Below are positions 37,318 to 48,166 of a stretch of 64,000 nucleotides of DNA, in pieces. Below the pieces are notes generated by a model, which ran no database searches, was not told the DNA's origin, and saw nothing but the letters and a program-made list of their open reading frames with translations. The stretch is from contig CM073891.1 of NCBI GenBank assembly GCA_037176705.1, positions 53,632,571-53,696,570 on the forward strand. The letters are read 5' to 3'. The stretch is from Molossus alvarezi. Lineage: Eukaryota > Chordata > Mammalia > Chiroptera > Molossidae. The position numbers and the translations under genes were made by a program. Each line of letters opens with the position of its first letter. The first letter of the stretch is position 1.

Positions 37318-37700
37318 CTAGCGCTGGGGGCCGCAGGACGCGCGCGCCGGCTCCGCTGCCTTTGCTGCTCCTCCGATCCGGGCCACAGCGCCACCGCGCA
37401 ACGGGAGTGGCCGTAGCGGCAGGTGCTCGGGTTCCTCCGCCCCCGGCCCCGTCGCGCCGGCTCCGCCGCGGGCGCCAGCAGCTGCAGGCAGCGTCTTAGC
37501 GCACGGCGCCTCACCATCCTGGGAGCGAGCCGTTGCCTGGCCCGCGGCTCGCTCGGTGCCCCTGCGCCCCAGCTGGGCTCGCTGCACGTCGCCCGATCAC
37601 TTGCTCATTGTGACCTTCGACTCTGGCAGCCCCGCCAGCGCCTTCCCCAAGATGGCCGCCCCCGCGGACCCCGACGCCGAGGCCATCTTGGTTACGGAGG
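37318..37700 (-). other. NAPEPLD: Candidate non-coding first exon of NAPEPLD
   Basis: On the minus strand, sequence starting near the YY1-type motif at 37,691 runs to a strong donor, GCTAG followed by GTGAGCC, at 37,318/37,317. Weaker donors are ATG/GTGAGG at 37,515/37,514 and CTT/GTGAGT near 37,088. The coding start sits 13 nt after the acceptor of the next exon, so an upstream untranslated exon is required. Which donor is used and where transcription starts cannot be told from sequence alone. Confidence 0.55.
37647..37691. promoter_or_regulatory. Two facing YY1-type motifs
   Basis: CCAAGATGGCCGCC at 37,647-37,660 on the plus strand and CCAAGATGGCC at 37,691-37,681 on the minus strand. YY1 sites of this form commonly sit just downstream of start sites in CpG promoters. 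Confidence 0.7.
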
Positions 37701-37930
37701 CGCCTCGGGGCGTGCGCGTAGCCCACCCCCGACCCCGCCCGCGCTCCTCGGGCTTTCGGGCCCTAGGTCCCAGTTGGTCACCCAGCCCTGAACCAGAGGC
37801 TGACTTTCAGTTCGCACGAACACCTTCCTGGGCACCTGAGTGAGGGGCGGGGGCCTCTCAGCCTGCGCAACCACAGTAGACAAGCCCGTGGTAGCAGCGT
37901 ACTTACGGCCTAGGGCGCCGCGAGCCTGGC

Positions 37931-39026
37931 CGCGAAGCATCTGAAAGATAACTTGAAGTTTACAGTAGGTATTGAATATTAATGGCAGCACTGCCGTGTC
38001 AGTGTGTGTGCTCATTAACCTTTAAGATGATGTCATAGCTTTCTGCTACACAGGGTTCTCATCAAAATTTACTTTAAAAAATGTTCAGGATAATGATAAG
38101 AGCATAAAATTGTGGTTCTGAATTTCTCTCAGAATTTTCGTAACTGCAGGATGAGATTGGCTGTTTCAAGAAATAGCTTAAGTATAGACAAACCGAAATA
38201 GAATTCAACCATGGATAGTTAGGCAAAAAGATTCCTCCATAATGTCATCTGAACTGTGGCCACTGGCCAGAAAGAAATGCCCTCTGAATAAAATGTTAAT
38301 TTAAATTAAAAAATGAAATGCTCTCTATCTGGGGCTTGGGTTTATTGGCAGAAAGAAAAAACAGGTCCCAAAATGCAGATATGACTGCTGGGAAAGGCAA
38401 ACCAAACTAATTTGCATTTTGAAAGTGAACGTGACTGTATAATACTGTAGAAATGTAAAAAAGAGTATGCTTGGTGTGAACCTTTCCCCCTCAGGCTAGC
38501 TTGCCGTTGCTGAACCTCATGGATTTATGTGTGATTAAGAACTGCTGTGCCTGGGTGGGGCCGAGACTGCCCTGGCTGAACAGTACCTGAGGTGCACCAG
38601 CAATCAAAACAAAACAGCGCTACAAACCCAAAGGGTATGATGTTACTTGGCTAAGGAACTTTAAAAAGATGCCCCAATTCTTTATTATGAAAATGTTCAA
38701 AACACAGAAAACCATTTGAATAAATTGCGACATCAAATACTCCACATCTAAGTACTTCAGCCCACCTCTCCTAAGAATAAGGACATTTGCTTCAGAATCA
38801 CAGTACTATTATCGCACCTAAGAAAACAATTTCCTGATATTTAATGTTCAGTCCACATTCAAGTTTCTGTGATTGTCCCAAGACTATCTTTTATAGCTGG
38901 GGGTTGGGTTTTTTATGTCTTATTTTGTTTCTGCTTTTTTTAAAAAAACTAAGATACTGTCTATGGTCCAGTATTGGAATTGCTTATTATGCTTAAGCAG
39001 CAATTAGAAATGTTCACTAGATAACT
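37931..39026. other. Upstream flank, no feature seen
   Basis: Single-copy-looking sequence beyond the CpG island. No repeat or coding exon recognised. Confidence 0.42.
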
Positions 39027-39205
39027 TTTGTTTTTCAAAATGTTTTCATTGATTTTTAGAAAGGAAGAGAGAGGGAGGGAGGGAGAGAGAGAGAGAGAGA
39101 TAAACATCTATTGATTGCCTCCCACAAGCACCCAACCCAGGTCATACCAGCAACCTTTTGCTGCTTGGGAGGATGCTCAACCAACTGAGCCACAGCAGCC
39201 AGAGC
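39027..39205 (-). mobile_element. Ves SINE, older, diverged
   Basis: TTTTCATTGATTTTTAGAAA and GA-rich middle on the left. Head GCTCTGGCTGCTGTGGCTC (minus strand) on the right. ATAACT flanks it. Confidence 0.85.
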
Positions 39206-40324
39206 AATAACTATTTTATTTACACATCATACTCACAGATATTCTGAACAGACAAATGTTTATATGGTATTTTTCATTAAGAGCTGGTGCTCTAGAGAAG
39301 CACATCTCTGTATACCAGGAAAGTCTAGTTTTTAACACCACATTGAGACAGTAATTGAAGCTGTGTTAAACAGTAATGTTTATGCTTTCTTAACTCCTGA
39401 AATACATAAACTTAATGGATTATGTTGGAATCTGTACTAAACCTGACTTCTAAAGTTTAATGATTGGGTTTTTTTTGTAGACAATGAAAAGAAGCTGTTT
39501 AGTATAAAATTTTTATCACTCCAGCCAAAACCTCTAGCTTGCCCTGCTTCACAGTACAGAATAAAATGAACATTGCACCCTCTGCATTTTATTCATGGTT
39601 TAATTTTAGAACCTGACCTGCTGAACTGGGTTTTATTTGTCCTTCCCTTTTATGCACCCCTAGGAAGTCAGGAACTCAGCAGATAATGGTAACTATTTGT
39701 CTTTTAAGTTATTTAATTTTTAAATGTTAATTAATGCTGTAAAGAAAAGATGCAAATTTACACAATTTCTTAAAAGTGACTGGTGGTTAATGTAACTTTT
39801 TTCTGCAGACTAGAATTAAATAAGATTATTTTCATACTTCATAAACTTAGGTGTTACTTAAACTCCTTCTGGAGAACCACAGTTAAAATGATTTTAGCAC
39901 AATAGCTCTTATCTTTAAAGTGAGTTCTGTAATCCCAGCTCCAAGCCTAAAGGGACAGAGGACTAAAGGACTACATGACTCGTTGCTAGAGGGCTTTCAT
40001 TCGATTTGTATTTATAGCAGCAGCTGTGGAAGTCACTTAAATACTGTGTTCACCTCTAGTTTAATCAAAGATTGTTTTTCTGGCCATTAAGAATCTGTAG
40101 ATAACTCCAAATAGCAATAGGAAGAATCTTGAGAAGTTAAATTGTACCCTGTGCTCTACCATTCTCTATTAGGTACTCTTTGACCTTGGAAAATACCACT
40201 TCCACCTCTTGGTTCCCCCACTCCTACCCTTCAAGATGACTCTTAAGTTTCTGTGACCACTTGCAGTTGTAACATTTGGACACTCTACAAAAAAGGTTTG
40301 AGGGGAAAATAGATGAAAATAGGT
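39206..40324. other. Intergenic, no feature seen
   Basis: About 1.1 kb AT-rich sequence without recognised repeat or exon. Confidence 0.42.
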
Positions 40325-40756
40325 GCTGATTATGTTACTGGATAGGGGACTGGACCTGGAGCGGGTCTGCCTGGGGCTGGCTAGTAGTGTATGGGTTCTT
40401 GACTTTGTGCAGGAAAGATTTCACAAGAGTTCAAGTGATTTTGAGAGAGTGTTTATTAGTGCTGAGGACAGTGAAACAAAGGAAGGGCTTACAGTAGAAG
40501 AAATAGCAGGAGAGCCTAGGAGGGGCTGCTTTGGCTTCTTAGAAATGTTAGAGGAAAGAAGTGAACTCAAAGGGCTGTGTGAGCTTACTGAGAAGTACAA
40601 GTCACAGGGACAGAAGTGAGCCAAGGTGTGACTGTTGTTAGCTCACTGTAAAGTCAGAGAAAACAGGGCTTAGAGACAGTTTCAGGGGAGGGGATTATCC
40701 CAGGAAGAGCTGCCACCATCTGCTGTTCCCCTGGTTGAAAGTCTGATGGGGACATG
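40325..40756 (-). mobile_element. LTR related to the one at 26,850
   Basis: ATGTTACTGGATAGGGGAC, GTGTATGGGTTCTTGA, GTGCAGGAAAGATTTCACAA and GTGTTTATTAGTGCTGAGG align in order with 26,857-26,990. The later part also shares AAAGTCAGAGAAAACAGGG. Truncated and diverged. Confidence 0.72.
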
Positions 40757-40936
40757 CTTAGAGAGAGAAAAGGAGAGAGAGGAACAAAGAGAGAAACATC
40801 ATCTGTTGCCTTCTGCACATGCCTGACTGGAGATTGTATACTCAACCTGGGGTGTGTGCCCTGACCAGGAATTTAACCTGCCACCTTTTGGTGCATAGGA
40901 CAACACTCCAACCAACTGAGCCATACCAGCCAGGGC
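40757..40936 (-). mobile_element. Ves SINE, older subfamily
   Basis: GA-rich middle on the left and head GCCCTGGCTGGTATGGCTC (minus strand). The A-tail side seems lost or merged with the LTR. Confidence 0.85.
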
Positions 40937-40972
40937 AAATTTTCTTACCTAAGGCTGAATAATATCTCACTA

Positions 40973-41020
40973 TCTATATATATATCTATATACCTATACC
41001 TATACCTATACCTATACCTA

Positions 41021-41073
<53 letters not shown>
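40973..41073. repeat. Compound microsatellite
   Basis: (CTAT)/(AT) then (CCTATA)n, then (GT)n about 24 bp, then (AT)n about 24 bp. Confidence 0.95.
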
Positions 41074-41074
<1 letters not shown>

Positions 41075-41079
41075 CACAC

Positions 41080-41820
41080 CACATTTTATTCATTCATTGG
41101 TGAACATATGTAGGTTGCTTCCACTTCTTAGCTACTGTGAATAGTGCTGCTGTGAACATGGGTGTCTAAATATCTCTTCAAAACTTGGCTTTCGATTTTG
41201 GTTGTATTCTCAGGAGTGGGATTTCTGGATCATATGTGAATTCTATTTTAATTTTTTGAGGACCCTCCATACTGTTTCCATAGTGGCTGCATCATTTTAC
41301 AGTCTTATCAGCAGTGCACAAGGGTTCAGATTTCTCCACATCTTTGCCAACACCTGTTATTTTCTGGGTTTTGTTTTCTTTTAACAGTAGCAATCCTGAT
41401 GATTGTAAGGTGATAATTCATTGTGGTTTTGATTTGCATTTCTTTGATGATTAGGGATGTTAAACATTTTTCCTTATACTTGTTAGCCATTTGTATATAA
41501 TCTTTGGAGAAATGTCTATTCAAGTCCTTTACCCATTCTTTAATTGGGTTATTTTGTTGTTGAGTTGTAGGACTCTTTACACATTCTGGATATTAACCCC
41601 TTATCAGATACATTATTTACAAATATTTTCTTCCATTCCATAGGTTATCTTTTCACTCTGTTAATTGTGTCTTTGAATGTGAAAAGCTTTTAAGTTTGAT
41701 ATAGTCCCATTGTCTAGTCTTGCTGTGTTACCTGTGCTTTTGGTGTTATATCTAAGATCATTGCCAAGTTCAATGTCATGAAGCTTTCCCCTGATTTCTT
41801 CTAGTTTTAATCTACCACCT
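41080..41820 (-). mobile_element. L1 ORF2 3' fragment
   Basis: Reverse-strand L1 late ORF2: CATTTTATTCATTCATTGG, GTGGCTGCATCATTTTACAG, TTTGATTTGCATTTC and TAATTGGGTTATTTTG are standard marks. Old, no intact frame. Confidence 0.88.
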
Positions 41821-41824
41821 GTTT

Positions 41825-42080
41825 TTGTGTGGCCCACAAGCTAAGAATGACCTTTATAGGTTTACATGGTTGTGGGGGGAAATCAAAAGAAAAATAATAT
41901 TTTGTGACACTGAAAATTATGTAAAATTTAAATTTCAGTGCCCATAAATAAAGTTTTGTTGACACAGCCATATTTATTCATTTACATATTTTCTGTGACT
42001 GATTTTGCACTACAAGAGCAGGATTGAGTATTTGTGACAGGGACATATAACTCACAAAGCCTAAAAAACTTACTCTCTGA
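41825..42080 (+). repeat. hAT-Charlie (MER1-group-like) fragment
   Basis: TGGCCCACAAGCTAAGAATG, TAAATAAAGTTTTGTTGACA, CACAGCCATATTTATTC and CTCACAAAGCCTAAAAAACT follow the order of a common Charlie-derived repeat. Confidence 0.75.
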
Positions 42081-42774
42081 CTAATTAAAGAAAAAATTTA
42101 ATGACTTCTGTGTTAGGCTACTTTTTCTCCTAGTCTCTTAGTATCTGAGATGGGCCAGAGAAGAAAAGGTAAAGTATAGAATCAAGTACTTAAAACCAAA
42201 GATTGTGTTCTACCTGAAGGAAAAGGATATTTAAGAAAAAGTTCTCTAAACTTTCTCTACGTTTTGAAAGCAGAATTAATATCCAAGGGAAATTCTTTAT
42301 TGAGTCAGATGATGTCCTCTTATAGCAGTGGCTTCTAAACTAAGTTACCCCAACCCAGTGGGTATAAAAGAAAATAGTAGAACTTCTGTTTATATTTTAA
42401 AATTTTATCTTTTTTACTTTCTGATTTTGAGTTTCATAATGAACATGTATCATTACATTAGCACATTATAAAATTTATAAACAAATATATATGGGTAGGA
42501 TATTTTTATGGCATTCACAATGTAAAAATTTGGAGATCACTACAGATCTCCAAGTTAAAGAATGGTGTTAGCAACTGCAGGAAGCAGCTGATCCAAGGAA
42601 GTAAGTAAAATTTAACCCCTTTGCTTTGTAAGAGTAATTTCATACACAGTAGTTGTGAGAACATACTTTGAATTTCATCTAGCAGTTATCAGACTAGAAA
42701 ATACTAACCATATATAGTATTTCAGTTATGTGAAAAGTAATATTTTTTAACTGATAGTCAGCTTATTTACATAT
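42081..42774. other. Intergenic, no feature seen
   Basis: AT-rich, no recognised repeat. Confidence 0.4.
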
Positions 42775-43098
42775 CCAGCAGGAAGGAGGGAAGAATTTCT
42801 CCTTGCCCAGCAACAACACAGCCAATGAGAAACCACCACTCTCAGCTAATGAGAAGGCATCACCACCCTAAACTCTTAAAACATCCCCTCCCATCTTCCT
42901 CTTTTCCCCCATAGAGGCAAGTCTCTCTCTTCTGCTCTCTGAACTTGCTTATGATCCACCATAGTATGCTTGTCCCAAATTGCAATTTCTCTACTATTCC
43001 CAAAGAAACTAATTTTGTTGGTAAAATACTTGACACTTTTAAGGTAAACAGTTGCTTGTATGATATTTCTCTTTAGAACAACAACAACAACAACAACA
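42775..43098 (+). mobile_element. LTR fragment with (CAA)n
   Basis: GCCAATGAGAAACCACC, then CATAGAGGCAAGTCTCTCTC, TTGCTTATGATCCACC and AATTTTGTTGGTAAAATACT look like a class I LTR. A (CAA)7 run ends it near 43,098. Confidence 0.55.
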
Positions 43099-43139
43099 AA
43101 TGGAGTCAACTGTGCTCATATATAGTAAGGAAAAAATGT

Positions 43140-43375
43140 GTTTGTGGAGTAGTAGAAAGATCATGGGTTTAGAGTCAGGCAGACCTTAGCTTGCCTTTTT
43201 TTTATCTCTGTGACTTTGGTCTATCACTTATCCTCCGAGCTCCATTTCCTTATTTATAAAACAAATAATTATACCTATTTTGCAGAGGTGTTTTGAGTTA
43301 GTGATAATGTATGAAGAATCCCAGCATAGTGTTTGACACATAATAGGTACTCAGCAAACAGTTAATATTTTTATT
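43140..43375 (+). repeat. MIR SINE
   Basis: GGTTTAGAGTCAGGCAGACC, TCTGTGACTTTGGTCTATCA, CTCCATTTCCTTATTTATAA and AATAGGTACTCAGCAAACAG give a near-complete MIR. Confidence 0.9.
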
Positions 43376-43399
43376 GAAATTAGGTACTATGTAGTCCCC

Positions 43400-43890
43400 A
43401 ATTACTTAATTCCTCCTCCCCTCACAAGTCTGATGCCGCTTCACACTCATTCCAGCCCCCACTCCCCACTGGATGTCTCAGCTCTGGACAGGTGTTTAGG
43501 CCAATCCTGAACTCAGTGTTAATCCATCCTCCTGCTGGTTGCCTTGTCTCCCTGCTTCTGCTTTGAGATCTGGACCTCTGCTCTGTTCCTGTGGGCTTGA
43601 GTCTAGGTGCTCTGTCCAGTACCAGGGTCTTTCTTTGGGACTCTCTTGTCAAACCTCCAAACCCCTACAGTCCTTCTTGATGAGCCAAAGCAGCTCAGCC
43701 TAGGCTGTCCTGTTGCTTCTTCTAGGGGGGGGCCCTTCCTTGTTTTATTGTCTTAAGTGTGTTTTTGCTGCAACCAATAAATTCTTGCTTGCTTTGCTGC
43801 ACTTTGTCACTTGATTGAAATCTTTCCTTCAAGAAGACAAGAAGCAAGATCTCGTTGTCTTGCTGGTAATACCAGCACCTGTTCTCCAAA
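43400..43890 (+). mobile_element. ERV1-type LTR fragment
   Basis: The R/U5-like block has CTGCAACCAATAAATTCTTG, GCACTTTGTCACTTGATTG and TCCTTCAAGAAGACAAGAAG. An AATAAA lies near 43,775. Confidence 0.68.
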
Positions 43891-44647
43891 TGCCTGTTCC
43901 AATCCAGTTATTGGGTCTGATTCCTAAATGCTGTTCATTCCTCCCTGTTTGTATCGGTAAACATATCAGGATAGTAAGACTGTCCCACTGAAGGCTTTAA
44001 CTGAGGGTCACATTGAGATGTATAATATCTGGTAAGCCTTTGACCTTATAAATTATAATGAAACCTACAAATATCAGGATTAAAGTACCCTGGAGATGCA
44101 GAAGAGGTCTTCCTTCTGTGGAGCTTTGAAGTAATCTGAAGTGTTTATATATTAAAGAGCTGGAGACTAGCTGCCCTTAGCATTAATGATTCACTGAAGA
44201 CAGAGTTTCAGTTTAGATGGTAGATTAGTGTTACAATATCTTGAATTCTTAAGCACAGCTGGCATTTGGTTACTGACTATATTTGGAAGCTAAAAAGTAA
44301 TAAGAAACAGGCAAAGCTGGTACTAGTTTGTCAGAATTGTCTCTGAGGAACACCCAACCCACACCCAGCAAGTCGCTGGGCTTGGTCATCCTTTCTACAT
44401 GGTGTGACATCTGGACAGTTGTTTTCCTAACTCTTCTACCTGCATGTTGGCAATAATCTAAGTTCAAAGAAGACAATTAAGAAGGAAATTTTATATGATA
44501 AAATAATGCATGTCCACTTTAGAAATTTAGGAAAATACAATGATGTATAAAGAAAAAGATAAAATCACCATCCCAGTGTCTAGAGATAAGCCCTGCTAAC
44601 ATTTTTATGCTAATCATAAAAATAACTCTATATAATATGGGCTCATT
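43891..44647. other. Intergenic, no feature seen
   Basis: No recognised repeat or coding exon. Confidence 0.4.
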
Positions 44648-44659
44648 AGGAAACTATTT

Positions 44660-44908
44660 ATTTGTAGTTGTTGTTGTTAATCCTCACCAGAGGATATTTT
44701 GCCATTGATTCTTTTAGATAGAGTGGAAAGGAGGAAGGGAGAGAAACATTGTATGAGAGAGACACATCAATTGGTTGTCTACCATACAAGCCCGACCAGG
44801 GCCGGGGATCAAACCTGCAACCCAGGTGTGTGCCCTTGATGAGGAATCGAACCCATGACCCCTTGGTCCACAGGCCGACACTAATTGCTGAGCCAAACCG
44901 ACCAGGGC
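44660..44908 (-). mobile_element. Ves SINE
   Basis: Reverse copy with exact target duplication AGGAAACTATTT at 44,648-44,659 and 44,909-44,920. Confidence 0.95.
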
Positions 44909-44942
44909 AGGAAACTATTTTTTAAAATTTATCTTTATTGTT

Positions 44943-45135
44943 GCCCTGGCTGGTTTGGGTCAGTGGTTAGAGCATCAGCCTGTGGACCAAAGAGTCTACG
45001 GTTCGATTCCGGTCAAGGGCATGTACCTTCATTGCAGTTGGGTGCCCAGCCCTGGTCAGGGTCGTGCAGGAGGCAACCGGGCCATTTTTCTTTCTTTCTC
45101 TCTCTCTCCCTCCCTCTCACTCTATCTAAAGATTT
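44943..45135 (+). mobile_element. Ves SINE, opposite orientation
   Basis: GCCCTGGCTGGTTTGGGTC head. Inserted in the T-rich (minus-strand A-tail) end of an L1/HAL1 tail. TTTAAAATTTATCTTTATTG before and TTTAAAATTATTTTTATTG after are imperfect duplications. Confidence 0.9.
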
Positions 45136-45193
45136 TTTAAAATTATTTTTATTGTTGAAAATATTACAGATGTCTTCCCTTTTGTCCCCCATT
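45136..45193 (-). mobile_element. L1/HAL1 3' tail
   Basis: On the minus strand GACATCTGTAATATTTTCAA then CAATAAAAATAATTT, the same end as the HAL1-like element. Only about 60 bp long. Confidence 0.78.
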
Positions 45194-45229
45194 CAGGAAA
45201 CAATGTTTTGAGGGAAAGTAATAACAGTA

Positions 45230-45335
45230 ATGACCATCACTTACTGAGCAGTTATTATGTTCCAGCTTCTGTACTAAGTGCTTTAACATTTATTGACCTA
45301 TTTAATTCTCTCAACAGTCCTGTGAGGTAAACAAA
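45230..45335 (-). repeat. MIR fragment
   Basis: ACTGAGCAGTTATTATGTTC, GTACTAAGTGCTTTAACATT and ACAGTCCTGTGAGGTAAAC are reverse-strand MIR. Confidence 0.82.
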
Positions 45336-45789
45336 AGCTGACTGGAACCAGGCAGACTATCTGGAGTGCCTGTTCTTACACATGCAAACATGAAGAAAAC
45401 AGAGGCTATTCCCAATCCCTTGATTTAGAGGAGCACTTTTAACATGTTACAGTTCAAGAAACTAATTTCAAAATTCATCAGAAAATATATATCAACTTGT
45501 GATTCAAGGAGCAGGAGAGATATTAGACAATGTATCAGTGTCAATAACATTAGTTCTTTGCATATGGTACTTTGCCAAGGTTTAACATTCTCACTCACAA
45601 GCAGACTGATGGACCCTTTTTCCATTTCTTTTATTCCTCAATGCATTCAATCTATTATACTGAGCATCAGTGACTAAGGGAGACAATCTGGATGAAGAGG
45701 GAAATGAAGAAAGGGAAAGAGCAGTGCCTATAACAAGCTGGGGTGGAAGACACTTCTGAGATGAACTTGTAGATGCCGCAGGTGAAAAT
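45336..45789. other. Intergenic, no feature seen
   Basis: No recognised repeat or exon. Confidence 0.4.
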
Positions 45790-46385
45790 GAGCCTCTTAT
45801 GGACAAATCTTCCATGGACTGCTGCAATAGTTACCTCACTGGTCTACCAGCACCCACTCTAGCATGCAGTGATCTATGTTGTATGTACAGTAGCCAGGGT
45901 TTCCTTGTGAAACACAAATTTGGGTCTGCCACCTCTTTGGGTGAAGACAACATCTTTGCATGGCCCACCAGACCTTGCAAGCTTCACTTCCAGCTGCATG
46001 CACTGGCTTCTGTGGGTGCCTTCCTCAACTTGTACCCTTTCCCTCCCAACAGCTTTGATGTGCCCTTTGCCTGTATTACTGTCTATGATGCTGCTTCTCC
46101 TTTCTTGGCTGGGCAAACATTTCTTCAGAAGAACCTTTCCTAACTGCCCTGAATAGGTCAAATTCCCATCCAGTGAGAACTTAAGGCACTGCATACCTCT
46201 CCTTATTAGCACAGGTCACAATCCTAGTTTTACATTTGTGTGTTTGGCCATTTATTTGACATCTGTATCCCTGACAAGAGTGTGAATCCCAGGAGAACAG
46301 GCTCCATGCCGCCACTGGATCCCCAAGGTCTAGTACGGCTCCTGGCACAGAGTGGGCACCCACAAAGTGGATGAATGACTAAAGA
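45790..46385 (+). repeat. LINE-2 3' region
   Basis: AGTTACCTCACTGGTCTACC, the middle, and CCCAAGGTCTAGTACGGCTC / CTGGCACAGAGTGGGCACCC / GGATGAATGA end in order as in L2. Open frames here (up to 114 codons) are chance readings of L2. Confidence 0.85.
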
Positions 46386-46728
46386 AATCTTGACTGGAAA
46401 GTTTACCAGCTGCTGTTTTTAAAAACAAATTGCCTATTTGAATTACTATGTAATCAATGTGATAACATTAATAACAACAACATTGAGGAAAAACACAGTC
46501 TCTGAGGTAGAGTGAGTAAAAGCTGATTTTACTGTTCAACAGAAAACTAATCCAACGGGGAGGTGATCAGCTCTGTTGGATGGAGTCTTGAGGATTAGAG
46601 GTTATACACAGTTTTAACTCCAAATCCACAAACGATCCATATGCTTCACAATTGGTTGAACCCAAATGGTACAATTAAGTCACAGTTAGTAAACAGTGAC
46701 CATTTCTCCATCAGGGTGTTTTCTGCTG
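46386..46728. other. Intergenic, possible unrecognised repeat
   Basis: The stretch from 46,490 has an LTR-like feel (CAACGGGGAGGTGATCAGC) but no defining ends. Confidence 0.3.
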
Positions 46729-46989
46729 TTTTTTTTGTTTTGTTTTGTTTTTAATCCTCACCTGAGGACATTTTTCCATTTTTTGTTCAGATAGAGTGGG
46801 AGGGAAAGAGAGGGGGAGAGAGAGAGAAACATCGACGTGAAAGGGACACATCGAGTGGCTGCCACCCGCACGACCAACCAGGGCCGGGGACAAACTGCAA
46901 CCGAGGTACGTGCCCTTAGCGGGAACCGAACTCGGGTCTCTCTGGACCTCAGGCTGACGCTCTAACCGCTGAGCCAAACCGGCCAGGGC
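46729..46989 (-). mobile_element. Ves SINE, young subfamily
   Basis: Reverse copy. CCTCACCTGAGGACATTTTT on the left, head CGCCCTGGCCGGTTTGGCTC (minus) on the right. TTTTCTGCTG flanks both ends. Confidence 0.93.
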
Positions 46990-48154
46990 GTTTTTCTGCT
47001 GGTTTTAACCAGTATGAGAAAACTATTGCCATTCTCTCTCCTGGAGTCCTGGGTGCTTGCCGTTTGAAGCCCCTCGTGCCCTCCAAAGCTCAGAGTTCTG
47101 CAGATTCTTACACTGAGAACTCACCTCAAAAGACTGTGTTTTCTTGCTTTTACCTGGTTGCATTCATCTATAAAATGAGGTCAATGATATCTCTCTCAAA
47201 GGATTCTTATGTGGATTATTAAGATAATTCAAGGAAGGAAGATAATAAGTATAGAGTATACTTAATAAAGAACACTTAGATGTTATTGAAAATGATGTTA
47301 TTGATTCCAGTGATAAAACTTTGTTTGTTTGAGGACCAGTATGCCAGCTCCATTAAGTTGTGCTGTGCTAATAAAGACTATTCCCATTTCTACACTGATT
47401 CTCTAAAGCAGAACAAAAGAGCTATCTTATGAAGAAATTAATTCGTGCCTTTAATACCATAAAATTCAGGGCCAGGTTGTTCTGGGAAATTCCTTCTGCA
47501 GACACCTTGGGAAGATAAAGCCTTAGAATAGTGGAGTTCATAAAGTATAGGATTTGGTCAGAGCTCCAGGTTCTTTTCTGCATCTCACCTCAACTGGACT
47601 TTTCCTATGGCAGGATGGAGGGAGATGAGACCCTGGAAGGGAACCCCCTTCATTTTACATCACCAATAAAGGTTTCCACAATACCTCATCCTACTGGGGG
47701 GCCTCAGGAAATTATTTTCCCTGTGGTACCCCCAGGAACTTCACTTCTACTGGCAACAGGTTGGGATGCAGAGAGCACCCCACTGATAAGTTTCATGAGA
47801 AACTGTGAACTACTATATAAACTGAGTAATTCTTAGTTGTATATACAATAATGATAATACATGGGCCAAGTTCTCCATAGAAACACAACCATATTACCTG
47901 CACCGATTGGCAGTGAGTTAGTCACAGGCACCTAATAAAGCTCAAGTGTTATGGGACTGAAAACACAAATGTAAAAGATGAGCATTATGAAGTTTAAAAC
48001 CATAACACTGGCATATTTTAATATAATGTAACATCTCTAGTCAACCAGAAAGGAATACATTAGTATAAAGCATGAATGCAGTGTCCGCACCTGATTAAAA
48101 TTAAAGGCATGATTTATTATTGCTACATCAATGTTGTTCTACATGAAAATAATT
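46990..48154. other. Intergenic with MIR fragment
   Basis: About 47,150-47,290 resembles MIR (ATTCATCTATAAAATGAGG). The rest, including the 101-codon open frame at 47,531-47,836, shows nothing I can assign. Confidence 0.42.
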
Positions 48155-48166
48155 TTTAAAAATATA

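Larger units (their letters stand above)
36990..37930. promoter_or_regulatory. NAPEPLD: CpG-island promoter, assigned to NAPEPLD
   Basis: This is the only strongly GC- and CpG-rich stretch in the window. It contains GC boxes such as GAGGGGCGGGGG (about 37,841) and ACCCCGCCCG (about 37,732), YY1-type motifs and no TATA box. It lies about 29 kb upstream of the coding exon, and minus-strand splice donors inside it would feed the acceptor at 8,291. Transcription on the other strand from the same island is possible. Confidence 0.8.

Noticed and set aside
37318..37587. 89- and 67-codon minus-strand frames in the CpG island as NAPE-PLD N-terminus
   Set aside because: The products are Arg/Ala/Pro-rich chance frames that end at the donor. 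The known NAPE-PLD N-terminus is encoded from 8,277.
40960..41080. CRISPR-like array
   Set aside because: The short units are contiguous simple repeats without spacers, in a vertebrate genome.
45799..46143. 114-codon frame and overlapping reverse frames as genes
   Set aside because: The region is a LINE-2 3' end; the frames are chance readings.
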